Source of the DNA: Salipaludibacillus neizhouensis | GTDB taxonomy: Bacteria > Bacillota > Bacilli > Bacillales > Salisediminibacteriaceae | Direction: 5' to 3' | Length of the DNA: 64,000 bases | Assembly: GCF_002886185.1 (NCBI RefSeq) | Contig: NZ_KZ614146.1 | Coordinates: 2,278,930 to 2,342,929 of the forward strand | Shown: positions 56,186 through 64,000 of the stretch, one piece after another | How the letters are laid out: each line of letters opens with the position of its first letter | How positions within the stretch are numbered: position 1 is the first letter of the stretch | Made by a program: the position numbers and the translations under genes | The notes under the pieces: generated by a model | What the model was told of the DNA's origin: nothing | Database searches by the model: none | The model's input: the letters and a program-made list of their open reading frames with translations, nothing else

Positions 56186-56854
56186 TTAATCCTCATCATC
56201 AAACAGATCTTCTTCCATCCGATTAATATCCTCATCGGCTCCAATAACGATAATAATATCACCCTTGCGTAAGTCTTGAGTCGCATCAGGAGAAACATTT
56301 ATTTCTTCATCTCTTTTTATCGCCATGATATTACATCCATATTTAGCTCGAATATTCAAGTCAATCAAGGATTTCCCATGAACAGACTGTCCTGCCATTA
56401 ATTCAACAATACTATATTCATCGGATAACTCTAAATAATCCAGAACGTTTTTAGAAACAATATTGTGAGCAATTCTTATTCCCATATCTCTTTCTGGATG
56501 GACCACTTTATGTGCTCCAATTTTGTTAAGCACTTTTTCATGGTAATCATTTTGAGCCTTTACAGTTATGTGTTTCACACCTGCCTCAACTAACATGAGG
56601 GTTGTTAAAATACTTGATTGAATATTATCTCCTATTGCAACAATCACATGGTCAAAGTTACGTATACCTAAACTCTTTAGTGTGTTCTCTTCCGTTGTAT
56701 CAGCTACAACAGCGTGGGTAGCTATGTTTGCAAATTCATTTACTTTGTCTTCATTCAAATCAATCGCTAATACTTCCATCCCCTGCTCACTTAACGACTG
56801 ACATATACTCCCACCAAATCTCCCTAAACCTATAACAGCAAATTGTTTTTTCAT
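56186..56854 (-). CDS. ktrC: Potassium channel regulatory RCK protein KtrC
   Basis: Cytoplasmic gating ring of a Ktr potassium uptake system; it binds ATP/ADP and, through RCK_C, c-di-AMP. It has 222 residues with Rossmann motif GLGRFGGS near residue 9, D-L-N at the end of beta 2 near 32, the RCK_N domain to about 130 and the RCK_C domain (about 140-215). It follows rnjA and the DUF4349 gene as ykqB (ktrC) does in B. subtilis. No membrane partner KtrB/KtrD is in the window. The acidic end DLFDDED is unusual. Confidence 0.93.
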   Translation of the reverse strand: MKKQFAVIGLGRFGGSICQSLSEQGMEVLAIDLNEDKVNEFANIATHAVVADTTEENTLKSLGIRNFDHVIVAIGDNIQSSILTTLMLVEAGVKHITVKAQNDYHEKVLNKIGAHKVVHPERDMGIRIAHNIVSKNVLDYLELSDEYSIVELMAGQSVHGKSLIDLNIRAKYGCNIMAIKRDEEINVSPDATQDLRKGDIIIVIGADEDINRMEEDLFDDED

Positions 56855-57075
56855 TCTCTTCCTCAGCCCTTCTCTTTACTTCTATTTATATCATACCGAG
56901 AATTACCATTCGTTTCAATGAACTTATCTCATAGAAATATATGCCGGTTCCGCCCCCCTATAAATTCCTGTTTAAAACAACAAAATTTAGCGTTAAATCA
57001 AAAATGTTTAACGAGTATGCCCATTGTGGTAAACTGTAACATGCAAACTATAGAGAATACGAAAGGAGTATACAT

Positions 57076-57915
57076 ATGTCGGAATGGATTGAAGCAATTA
57101 ATTGGACAACCATAGGCACGAAAGCTTTAATAGTCTCTTTACAGTTAATCGGGATTCTTATCGTCTTTTTCATTGTACGTGCAATTGGGAACAAATTTAT
57201 TTCCTCAAGTTTCACCAAAATGAGTACACAACGAAATATCTCAGGAGGTCGCGCTAAAACTCTTGAAAAACTAACTAGTAATGCTTTTTCTTATGTTCTT
57301 GTATTCATACTCATTACTCTAATTGTAGGGATTTTTGAATATGATGTGACAGCACTCATTGCAGGTGCTGGTATTGTTGGTCTTGCAATTGGTTTTGGAG
57401 CCCAAGGACTTGTCAGTGATGTCGTTACTGGTTTTTTCATCTTGCTTGAAAAGCAGATTGAAGTAGAAGAATATGTCACTGCGGCAGGACTTGATGGTAT
57501 TGTAGAAGAAGTCGGACTAAGAACTACTAGGATTCGTGGATTTGATGGCACTGTTCACTATATTCCTAACCGTGAAATAGGCAGCATCAGCAACCACTCA
57601 CGGTCTAATATGAGAGCCTTAGTAGATATTGGCATTGGATACAGTGAAAATATTGACGAAGCCATTGTCGTCCTTCAAGCAGCTTGTGACCGTGTGGCAG
57701 CAGAAGACGAACTTATTATAGAAGGTCCAAATGTTCTTGGTGTGAATAGCTTAGGTGACAGTGATGTCGTTATAAGAATTCTTGCCAAAACCGCTAATAT
57801 GGAACAATGGGGTGTCGAACGTAAATTACGCAAAGCAATGAAAGAGGCACTAGACGCAAATAATATTGAAATTCCATTTCCACATCAAGTGAACGTACAA
57901 AAAGAAGAAAAATAA
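57076..57915 (+). CDS. ykuT: MscS-family mechanosensitive channel (YkuT-type)
   Basis: Small-conductance mechanosensitive channel opening on hypo-osmotic shock. It has 280 residues: three membrane segments (about 18-38, 65-85, 90-112). The pore helix block IVGLAIGFGAQGLVSDVVTG spans about 98-117, followed by the beta domain (FDGTVHYIPNREIGSI, near 158) and the alpha-beta C-terminal cage. The ATG is 7 bases after AAAGGAG. Divergent from ktrC and adjacent to ykuS, as ykuT is in B. subtilis. Confidence 0.92.
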   Translation: MSEWIEAINWTTIGTKALIVSLQLIGILIVFFIVRAIGNKFISSSFTKMSTQRNISGGRAKTLEKLTSNAFSYVLVFILITLIVGIFEYDVTALIAGAGIVGLAIGFGAQGLVSDVVTGFFILLEKQIEVEEYVTAAGLDGIVEEVGLRTTRIRGFDGTVHYIPNREIGSISNHSRSNMRALVDIGIGYSENIDEAIVVLQAACDRVAAEDELIIEGPNVLGVNSLGDSDVVIRILAKTANMEQWGVERKLRKAMKEALDANNIEIPFPHQVNVQKEEK

Positions 57916-57918
57916 GAT

Positions 57919-57957
57919 AAAAAGGGTCAAACACTTTTTAGATGTTTGACCCTTTTT
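57919..57957 (+). terminator. Terminator of ykuT
   Basis: AAAAAGGGTCAAACA (57919-57933) pairs perfectly with TGTTTGACCCTTTTT (57943-57957); T-rich on the 3' side. Confidence 0.92.
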
Positions 57958-58001
57958 CTTTAGGGATGATGTATAAAATTTTTGTTTCATGCTGTCTGAT
58001 C

Positions 58002-58244
58002 TTATTTTACTTTACTCTCTACAAGCTCACACACTTCATCCGCCGTTAGACCTTCTGCTGATATTACAGATGCTTGTGTTTTAGTATCTGCCATCCCCAT
58101 CATGTTATCGTGCTGACCAGACACCACACAACAATCACAATTCGCGGCGTCCTGATCACTATGAAGGGCAACTACCTGGTGTCCTCTTGCTTGTAAAGCC
58201 TGTTCTACATCTGTTAAAGATTCTTCTACTCCAACCTTCGCCAT
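58002..58244 (-). CDS. ykuS: UPF0180 protein YkuS
   Basis: An 80-residue protein of the UPF0180 family, function unknown. The N-terminal [22 protein letters not shown] block is conserved, followed by N-C-D-C-C-V-V-S-G (cysteines near 48-51) and a [19 protein letters not shown] tail. The C-D-C-C run could bind metal, which is inference. ATG after AAAGGAGG. In B. subtilis it lies between ykuR and ykuT, as here. Confidence 0.93.
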   Translation of the reverse strand: MAKVGVEESLTDVEQALQARGHQVVALHSDQDAANCDCCVVSGQHDNMMGMADTKTQASVISAEGLTADEVCELVESKVK

Positions 58245-58329
58245 AATAATTCCTCCTTTATTTTACATAACGTAGTATGTCTCTATCAATCATTCTTATA
58301 CGATGATAGCTAAAAGGGTAAAGGAAACG

Positions 58330-58450
58330 GCTGTTTCTTTTAGATTGTTGTTTTAATTAGAGCAGTGTGGCGCTCGAATTCTGTAAAATCCCGATGCTAT
58401 GTTTCTTCCATTGCCAGCAGAAGTAACCGTCTTTCGCTTCTTCGTTAACT
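58330..58450 (-). repeat. Degenerate family B intergenic repeat
   Basis: Read on the minus strand, GAATTCGAGCGCC...AAAACAACAATCTAAAAG matches GTATTCGAGCACT...AAAACAACAATCTTTAG of the copy at 56030. The GGAAA core is not clear. It separates ykuS from dapL. Confidence 0.5.
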
Positions 58451-58499
58451 TCTATGAAAACAACCAAGGTGAAACATAAACCTTTGCAAAGTAACTCAA

Positions 58500-59642
58500 T
58501 CAATTGGATGTTCGAGATTCAAGAAAGTCCACCATGTAATTCACAGCGATTGATAAAGAAGCTTCGTCTGCATTCAGTTTAGAAGAATGTAAACCATGTT
58601 CACTATTTACCCCCAGCCAAAACATTAATCCTGGAATTTCTTCTAGGAAATAACCAAAGTCTTCTCCAGTCATCGCCTTATCGCATCGTTTAAACGTAAT
58701 CGGCGAATAGTTTTCTGCAAATGAAATGAAAGAATCAGTTAATGTATGGTCATTGTAAACCTGACAATAATTAGACCCGTAATCAATGGTTGTCTCACAC
58801 CTGAATGCAACTTCTAATCCTTTCGCTAATCCTTCAATTCTCGCTTTAATATCTTTCATCGATTCTAAAGATAATGTCCGAATTGTTCCTTCGATTCGCG
58901 CATTTTCAGCGATGATATTTTGCTTAGTCCCGGCTTCAACCTTACCGATTGTGACAACGGCAGAGTCAAGAGGCGAGATGTTCCGTGCAACAATTGATTG
59001 AAGCTGAGTAACAAAATGACTTGCGGCCACAACCATATCTTCCGTCTTATGCGGGTAAGCAGCATGCCCGCCCTTTCCTTTGAAATCAATAAACAATTCA
59101 CTTGTATTGGCAAACAAAATCCCCGGTTTTGTAGCAATAGTTCCTACTGGTAGTTCTGGTGCGATATGTAGAGCGTAAATTTCATCCGGTTTCCAAGTTC
59201 TGAATTCTTCTGAAGCCAAAATTGGCTTTGCCCCTCCTGGTCCTTCTTCTGCAGGCTGGAAAATAAATACAAGATTTTGCGCAGGTTGATTTCGGGAAAA
59301 ATGTTCCACTAAACCCAAGGCGATAGTCATATGAAGGTCATGACCACAAGCATGCATTCGTCCTTCATGTTGAGAGGAAAACGGGGATGAAGTCTCTTCA
59401 ACTATAGGTAATCCATCTATATCAGTACGGTATCCTATTGTCTTTGATGGATCTATTCCGTTTATTTTAACGAGTACACCAGTTTCCCATGTCTGAGTGT
59501 GCAGAAACTTTTGCGGACATTTTTCTAACACCTGCAAAATAAATTGTTGCGTTTTAAATTCTTGAAAACCAAGCTCTGGAATTTGATGAAGCGCTCGGCG
59601 GCGGGCCACCAAGCGCTCTTCTAATGCTTTATCATAACTCAT
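58500..59642 (-). CDS. dapL: N-acetyldiaminopimelate deacetylase
   Basis: M20-family metallopeptidase-fold hydrolase that removes the acetyl group from N-acetyl-LL-diaminopimelate in the acetylase branch of lysine and peptidoglycan precursor synthesis. It has 380 residues. [10 protein letters not shown] near 71 and [10 protein letters not shown] near 97 hold metal ligands, and EEGPGG near 132 holds the catalytic Glu. The lid domain spans about 175-290. Its start is 2 bases from the dapH stop, so the two are one operon (ykuQ-ykuR in B. subtilis). Confidence 0.93.
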   Translation of the reverse strand: MSYDKALEERLVARRRALHQIPELGFQEFKTQQFILQVLEKCPQKFLHTQTWETGVLVKINGIDPSKTIGYRTDIDGLPIVEETSSPFSSQHEGRMHACGHDLHMTIALGLVEHFSRNQPAQNLVFIFQPAEEGPGGAKPILASEEFRTWKPDEIYALHIAPELPVGTIATKPGILFANTSELFIDFKGKGGHAAYPHKTEDMVVAASHFVTQLQSIVARNISPLDSAVVTIGKVEAGTKQNIIAENARIEGTIRTLSLESMKDIKARIEGLAKGLEVAFRCETTIDYGSNYCQVYNDHTLTDSFISFAENYSPITFKRCDKAMTGEDFGYFLEEIPGLMFWLGVNSEHGLHSSKLNADEASLSIAVNYMVDFLESRTSN

Positions 59643-59644
59643 GT

Positions 59645-60364
59645 TTATTCCTTATTTAACTTTCTAAGTTCTTGTTTAATTTCAGTTTTTCCCTTCGTGC
59701 GATCATCAATTTCTTTTATAACACGTGCTGGAGTACCTGCAACAACAGTATTAGGCGGTACGTCCTCTGTAACAATTGCACCTGCTGCTACTACAGCACC
59801 TTTACCTACTGTGACACCTTCAAGAACTACTGCATTAGCCCCTACAACAACCCCATCTTCTATAATTACAGGTTTTGCGGAAGGTGGTTCAATCACACCC
59901 GCAAGAACTGCGCCCGCTCCGATGTGACAGTTCTTTCCTACCGTTGCTCGACCTCCAAGTACAGCGTTCATATCGATCATAGTGCCTTCTCCAACTACGG
60001 CACCAATATTGATCGAAGCACCCATCATAATAACTGCAGAATCTCCAATCTCAACTTGTTCACGAATAAGCGCACCTGGTTCAATACGGGCATGAATATT
60101 TTTCATATCCAATAATGGAATCGCTGAATTACGTCGATCATTCTCTACGACAAAATCTTCAATTTTTGATTCATTGGTTTTAAGCGATTTTTGAATCTCT
60201 TTCCATTCACCAAAAAGAACACCAGTATTTCCTTGGATAAATGATTTTGTTTCCTTACCAAAATCAATACCCTCTAAATCTCCTTTAATATGTACTTTCA
60301 CAGGTGTTTTTTTCTCACTATTAGAGATAAAACTAATAATTTCATTTGCATCCATTTGTTTCAT
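59645..60364 (-). CDS. dapH: Tetrahydrodipicolinate N-acetyltransferase
   Basis: Acetylates tetrahydrodipicolinate using acetyl-CoA, the first committed step of the acetylase DAP pathway. It has 239 residues: an N-terminal DapH domain (1-85; DANEIISFI opening) and a left-handed beta helix of hexapeptide repeats (about 90-210) with the conserved [12 protein letters not shown] junction near 77 and [20 protein letters not shown] near 114. The ATG follows GGAGGAA. No lysine riboswitch is visible in the 104 bases upstream. Confidence 0.96.
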   Translation of the reverse strand: MKQMDANEIISFISNSEKKTPVKVHIKGDLEGIDFGKETKSFIQGNTGVLFGEWKEIQKSLKTNESKIEDFVVENDRRNSAIPLLDMKNIHARIEPGALIREQVEIGDSAVIMMGASINIGAVVGEGTMIDMNAVLGGRATVGKNCHIGAGAVLAGVIEPPSAKPVIIEDGVVVGANAVVLEGVTVGKGAVVAAGAIVTEDVPPNTVVAGTPARVIKEIDDRTKGKTEIKQELRKLNKE

Positions 60365-60468
60365 TGATTATTCCTCCTCAGTATATCTGCATTCTTTTTC
60401 ATCATAGACATTTCAGCCACAAAATGCAATTCATTAGCAATATGTAAAAAAATCACAAATTGTTTTGT

Positions 60469-61521
60469 TTATGTAAATACTTTTGTAATGAATGTTGTGG
60501 TTTCTTTCGCTAAATCAACCTCTTTAAAACTGAAATCATCGCCGTCCGATCGATACGTCCTGACAATTGGGCGCTGCGGTAATCCTTTATGTTGTCCAAT
60601 CACTACTCCTATAGAGCCATCATTTAATTTCACTTGGATACCCGTTGGATAAAAAGCGACACATCTTAAAAACTTCCACACTACCTGGTGATCATATCGT
60701 ATATTCGTGAGACCCATAATACGTTCACACGCTTCATGCGGAAACAAAGACATACCATCCTCCCCATTAGAAATCAAATGATCGTAATCGTTAGCAACGG
60801 CTACAATTTTAGATAGGAAGTTAATGTCTTTTCCCTCCATACCTCTCGGTTCACCACTTCCATCTACATTTTCATGATGTGTGAGAGCTATGTGAGCAGA
60901 TACAGTGCTTATTTCCTGGACTTTTCGCAAGGTATTAAATCCTTTCCAAGAATGGTGCTTCATTAATTCATCTTCAGAAGAATACCCCACAGGGATATCT
61001 CTTTTTTTCACTCTCCCTTGCGTTTTTCCAATATCATGAAGTAATGCACCTACCGCGAGATCCTGAATACGCGTCTTAGCTAGACCAATCTGAACACCTA
61101 CCATAACTGAGATGATACAGACATTCACTAGGTGGACAAAAAGATTATTATCTTTTGTTCGAATATCTGTTAAATGAAGAAGAACATCAGAGTTTAACAT
61201 GACCTCATCAATCATTTTCCCAACAATTAAACTGATTTCTTTTCCATTTATCTCTTTGTCGGCTTGGATAAACTGGATGGTTTCCGCTAATGCTGTGATT
61301 GCTTGTCTTTTTGTTGTTTCAGAAACAACTTCTTCTATTTCAATATTTTCAAACCTATCATCTTGCACAAAAACCGAGGATACACCCATTAAACGCAATT
61401 TTGATAAAAGTCCTATTGTCAATGTTACCCCTTCACTCAATAGAATTCTTCCGTCATCTGCAAATATATGCTTTCCAAGCTTTTCACCTTGTTCAATTTT
61501 ATTTATGGACGCATACCTCAT
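60469..61521 (-). CDS. HD-GYP-type domain protein with altered GYP motif
   Basis: Probable metal-dependent phosphohydrolase of the HD-GYP class (cyclic di-GMP phosphodiesterases). It has 350 residues: an N-terminal region (1-105) of unknown fold, HD residues in GALLHDIGKT near 164, further metal histidines in KHHSWKGF and THHENVDGSG near 190 and 215. The motif that normally reads GYP is G-E-P here. A C-terminal beta-rich part (about 285-345) resembles the tail of Firmicutes homologues. Single gene, ATG, no ribosome-binding site stronger than AGAGGGGG. Confidence 0.82.
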   Translation of the reverse strand: MRYASINKIEQGEKLGKHIFADDGRILLSEGVTLTIGLLSKLRLMGVSSVFVQDDRFENIEIEEVVSETTKRQAITALAETIQFIQADKEINGKEISLIVGKMIDEVMLNSDVLLHLTDIRTKDNNLFVHLVNVCIISVMVGVQIGLAKTRIQDLAVGALLHDIGKTQGRVKKRDIPVGYSSEDELMKHHSWKGFNTLRKVQEISTVSAHIALTHHENVDGSGEPRGMEGKDINFLSKIVAVANDYDHLISNGEDGMSLFPHEACERIMGLTNIRYDHQVVWKFLRCVAFYPTGIQVKLNDGSIGVVIGQHKGLPQRPIVRTYRSDGDDFSFKEVDLAKETTTFITKVFT

Positions 61522-61562
61522 AGCAGATCCCCCTCTTGCAATAATCTTTTATCCGCTTCAAA

Positions 61563-62642
61563 TTACATTTGATTTTCTTCTTCATCTTTATTATTTTCCG
61601 ATTCCATATAAATACTTCTGCTTGGAAAAGCAACAGAAACTCCCTCATCCTCTAATATTGCCATGATCTCTAAATTAATATTTTCTTTCACTTCCATATG
61701 TTCTAGCCAAGCTGTAGTCTTCGTGAAAAAGTAAATCATAATATCCAAGCTACTATCATTAAACTCATTAAACCTGACAATAATCGTTTCCTGGTCAATA
61801 TCATCTCTCACTTTAAGTAGATTATCAATTCTCTCTGTACACCTTTTCACTTTATTTCTAGGCGTAGAATACTTAATACCCAAATCAAAGCTAACTTGCC
61901 GTTTTCTCATAGAAGACCAGTTTTGGATCGCTTCGTTCGCTAAAGTGGAATTAGGTATGACGATGATCGTATCCGCAAACGTTCTAATACTTGTACTTCT
62001 AAAGTTAATATCTTCTACTATTCCCTCAACGGTGGGCGTGCTGATCCAATCCCCTAACGTGAAAGGTTTCTCTGTAATAATAATCACGCCACCAAAAAAA
62101 TTACCAAGAGATTCCTGTGCTGCCAAAGCAAAAGCCAATCCACCCAGACCAAGTCCTGCTACAAATCCGTCTACATTAAAATCCCAGACATCAGCGATAA
62201 TACTAATTGCCATCGCTATCACCGCAAAGCGTATAAGCTTCGACAAAAATGGTAAAACGATCTGATCAAACTTTATATCAAGCCTCGTACCTACTCTTGT
62301 AAAAATAGTAGAGGATGAAGCCGAGATATTATATATTCCCCAAGCAATATGACCAATGATAAGTGTACGAAATATCCTATAAATGGTGACATCAAATGTT
62401 TCAGGAGTAGGCAGGTAATAAAAAGCCGTAAATAAACCAATCGCTACAAAAAATGATCTCAAAGGTCGTTCGAATGCCAGTAATCCACTTGTCAGAATGT
62501 CTGTTGGTGCTTTCTTGGAAAAAGCCAAAATTAATTTAAATATGTAAGTCGTAAAAAGCTTCCTGAACAACAAAAATAAAAAGAAAATTCCTATTGCAAT
62601 AGAAATCTCCTGCCACGTCAACGCTAAAAACCAATAATTCAT
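61563..62642 (-). CDS. MscS-family mechanosensitive channel, larger paralogue
   Basis: Second MscS-type channel of the window, 359 residues with five membrane segments (about 10-30, 62-80, 92-108, 128-148, 158-180). The pore and gate region GLGLGGLAFALAAQESLGNFFGG lies near 162-184, followed by the beta domain (FADTIIVIPNSTLANEAI near 225) and a cytoplasmic end with acidic residues. Resembles the longer YhdY group more than YkuT. Starts after AAAGGAGT. It lies between the HD-GYP gene and uspA, same strand. Confidence 0.87.
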   Translation of the reverse strand: MNYWFLALTWQEISIAIGIFFLFLLFRKLFTTYIFKLILAFSKKAPTDILTSGLLAFERPLRSFFVAIGLFTAFYYLPTPETFDVTIYRIFRTLIIGHIAWGIYNISASSSTIFTRVGTRLDIKFDQIVLPFLSKLIRFAVIAMAISIIADVWDFNVDGFVAGLGLGGLAFALAAQESLGNFFGGVIIITEKPFTLGDWISTPTVEGIVEDINFRSTSIRTFADTIIVIPNSTLANEAIQNWSSMRKRQVSFDLGIKYSTPRNKVKRCTERIDNLLKVRDDIDQETIIVRFNEFNDSSLDIMIYFFTKTTAWLEHMEVKENINLEIMAILEDEGVSVAFPSRSIYMESENNKDEEENQM

Positions 62643-62686
62643 CTGCTTACTCCTTTAGTTGCGATAATCCTATACAAGATACATTT

Positions 62687-63118
62687 TTATAATGAATCCT
62701 TTCTATCTGGCACAATGGTAACAGGACAAGGTGACAAGTGAAGAACACCGTAGCTGACACTTCCTAGTATGGCACTCACTACAGGTCCATTACCCCTTGA
62801 TCCCATAATAATTGCAGTTGCTTGCTGTTCTTTTGCCAGTGTCGTAATTTCGATGGAAGGGATACCCACTCTAATTATCGTTTCAAATGGTATCTTCCCT
62901 TCAATAATACTAATCGCCTCACTTAATTGTTGCTTCCCTTTGGTAAGTTTCTCTTCTGGCCATCTATCCATACCATTACTCTCAGAGAAAGATTGTTCAT
63001 CATTCTTAGGTTGTACATTTAATAATAATAATTCTTCTTTTAAACTCAAAGCAATAGTAACGGCATAGTCTAAGGCGTGATGTGAATGCTGAGACCCATC
63101 TATCGGAACAATTATCAT
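62687..63118 (-). CDS. Universal stress protein (UspA family)
   Basis: A 143-residue single-domain Usp with the ATP-binding pattern: IIVPIDGSQHS at the N-terminus and G-S-R-G-N-G-P-V-V-S-A-I-L-G-S-V-S (G-x2-G-x9-G-S) near 113-129. The role is inferred from the family: stress-related nucleotide-binding protein. About 45 bases upstream of the second MscS gene on the same strand, so co-transcription is plausible. Divergent from the second RCK gene. Confidence 0.92.
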   Translation of the reverse strand: MIIVPIDGSQHSHHALDYAVTIALSLKEELLLLNVQPKNDEQSFSESNGMDRWPEEKLTKGKQQLSEAISIIEGKIPFETIIRVGIPSIEITTLAKEQQATAIIMGSRGNGPVVSAILGSVSYGVLHLSPCPVTIVPDRKDSL

Positions 63119-63239
63119 TTCGTACCCCTCTTCTTCATATAGTTAATACTAATATCTAAATATTAACTTGAAACGTTTAGACTGTAAATGATATACTTTT
63201 ACCTCATTGATATAAACGAATGATAAAGAGGGAAAACTA

Positions 63240-63896
63240 ATGAAAAAACAATTTGCCATTATAGGATTAGGAAGATTTGGAACCAGTATCTGTAAAGAAC
63301 TCTATCACTTAGGCCATGAGGTTTTAGCCATCGATAAGAATCAAAAAAAATTGGACGAAGTAAAGGGTTTTGCTACACACACATTGAATGTAGATGGTAC
63401 AGATGAAAGTGCATTACAGAAAGTTGGAATACGCAACTTTGAACACGTCATTGTAGCAATTGGTGAGGACATCCAAGCCAGTATTTTGTGCACCCTTCAT
63501 TTGAAAGACTTAGACGTCAGAAAAGTATGGGCCAAAGCGCAAAATGATTATCATCATAAAGTACTTGAAAAAATTGGCGCCGATCGTATTTTCCATCCTG
63601 AGAAAGACATGGGAAACCGTATTGCTGAATTCTTAACATCCGAAAAAGTAATTGATTACATTGATCTCTCTGCCGAATACAGCATTGTCGAAATACTTGC
63701 AACGAATAAAGTCAATGGAAAAACGATTGTCGATTTAGATGTCCGCGCAAAATATGGCTGTACAATCATTGCTATAAAACAAAAAGGAAAAGTTGATGTT
63801 ACACCTAACCCTATGGATCCTTTGTACGCTGGTGATATCATTGTTGTTATAGGAAATAAACGGGATCTAAGACGTTTCCAACTTAACGCGTTATAA
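63240..63896 (+). CDS. Second RCK/TrkA-family potassium regulatory protein (KtrA/KtrC-type)
   Basis: A 218-residue paralogue of KtrC with the same layout: GLGRFGTS nucleotide motif near residue 9, RCK_N to about 130, RCK_C (about 140-215). It shares long stretches with the protein at 56186, for example IRNFEHVIVAIGEDIQ against IRNFDHVIVAIGDNIQ, by eye more than half identical. The basic C-terminus differs from the acidic one of KtrC. No membrane subunit follows; the next gene is an ABC ATPase. The RBS is weak (AGAGGGAAAA). Confidence 0.9.
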   Translation: MKKQFAIIGLGRFGTSICKELYHLGHEVLAIDKNQKKLDEVKGFATHTLNVDGTDESALQKVGIRNFEHVIVAIGEDIQASILCTLHLKDLDVRKVWAKAQNDYHHKVLEKIGADRIFHPEKDMGNRIAEFLTSEKVIDYIDLSAEYSIVEILATNKVNGKTIVDLDVRAKYGCTIIAIKQKGKVDVTPNPMDPLYAGDIIVVIGNKRDLRRFQLNAL

Positions 63897-63912
63897 TTTT
63901 TAGGAGGGATTC

Positions 63913-64000
63913 ATGATGATTGCTATTAAATTAACCAACATTTTAAAGCGATTTATACACGGGTCCGAGACGACATTATTGTTCAAGGACTTAAACTTAT
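63913..64000 (+). CDS. ABC transporter ATP-binding protein, N-terminus only
   Basis: An ATG (63913 or 63916) 4 to 7 bases after GGAGGG opens a frame running off the window. The 29 visible residues (IKLTNILKRFIHGSETTLLFKDLNL) have the L-x-N-I-x-K-x-F...L-F-K-D-L-N-L pattern that begins ABC ATPases; Walker A lies beyond the edge. Substrate cannot be predicted. Confidence 0.7.
   Translation, partial: MMIAIKLTNILKRFIHGSETTLLFKDLNL

Noticed and set aside
59672-60115. 147-codon plus-strand frame rich in Cys, Asn and Tyr
   Set aside because: Antisense to the hexapeptide repeats of dapH; the regular composition comes from those repeats.
60365-60468. Lysine riboswitch upstream of dapH
   Set aside because: The 104-base gap is too short and shows no multi-stem structure.
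63119-63239. c-di-AMP (ydaO-type) riboswitch upstream of the second RCK gene
   Set aside because: The gap is only 121 bases, has no paired elements or terminator, and is too short for that riboswitch.

Overview
The window is low-GC chromosomal backbone of a spore-forming member of the Bacillaceae. Gene order follows the Bacillus subtilis blocks mraZ-rsmH-ftsL-pbpB-spoVD, ylbA to ylbQ, ctaA to ctaF, ylaF to ylaN, yktA/yktB/ykzI/suhB/speA, pdhABCD-ykyA-def-rpoY-rnjA and ykuQ-ykuT. Sporulation genes (spoVD, gerR, ylbJ, ylbD, a YjcZ-type protein), bacillithiol synthesis (bshC) and the acetylase-type lysine/diaminopimelate branch (dapH, dapL) fit that assignment. Acidic lipoproteins, a BCCT osmolyte transporter, two MscS channels and two RCK potassium regulators suggest a salt-tolerant lineage of the Halobacillus/Virgibacillus kind; this is inference and the genus cannot be fixed from here.

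Layout. 1-6.1 kb: division and cell-wall (dcw) start, all on the minus strand, with spoVD cut by the left edge. 6.2-21.8 kb: bshC and the ylbQ to ylbA block (panE-like, ylbP, gerR, rpmF, ylbN, tmcAL, ylbL, ylbJ, coaD, rsmD, ylbG, ricF, ylbE, ylbD, ylbC, ylbB, ylbA). 22.1-23.2 kb: an AI-2E-family permease lying between ylbA and the cta genes. 23.6-30.6 kb: caa3 cytochrome oxidase (ctaM, ctaF, ctaE, ctaD, ctaC), heme O synthase ctaB and divergent heme A synthase ctaA, with a tandem 11-bp repeat resembling a ResD operator between ctaB and ctaA. 30.7-38.7 kb: ylaN, glutaminase, ylaL, phoH, a PPOX protein, ylaI, ylaH, ylaF, suhB, ykzI, yktB, yktA. 38.9-44.9 kb: arginine decarboxylase speA, a NodB/M23 lipoprotein pair, a BCCT transporter and slp. 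45.2-50.1 kb: the pyruvate dehydrogenase operon. 50.6-54.8 kb: ykyA, a YjcZ-type spore protein, def, rpoY and rnjA. 55.0-64.0 kb: a DUF4349 lipoprotein, ktrC, two MscS channels, ykuS, dapL, dapH, an HD-GYP protein, UspA, a second RCK protein and the start of an ABC ATPase.

Most of the window is ordinary conserved backbone. The unusual material is intergenic. There are two families of dispersed, foldable repeats, one with a covarying hairpin. There is a pseudoknot-capable candidate small RNA on the strand opposite rsmD and ylbG. Structured leaders precede speA (with a 9-codon upstream ORF) and pdhA, and a Fur-box-like site lies in a hairpin loop upstream of yktB. Relative to B. subtilis as I recall it, ftsW, pycA, typA, ylbK, ylaJ and adeC are absent from their usual places. 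I found no tRNA, rRNA, CRISPR array, phage, intact insertion sequence or defence system.
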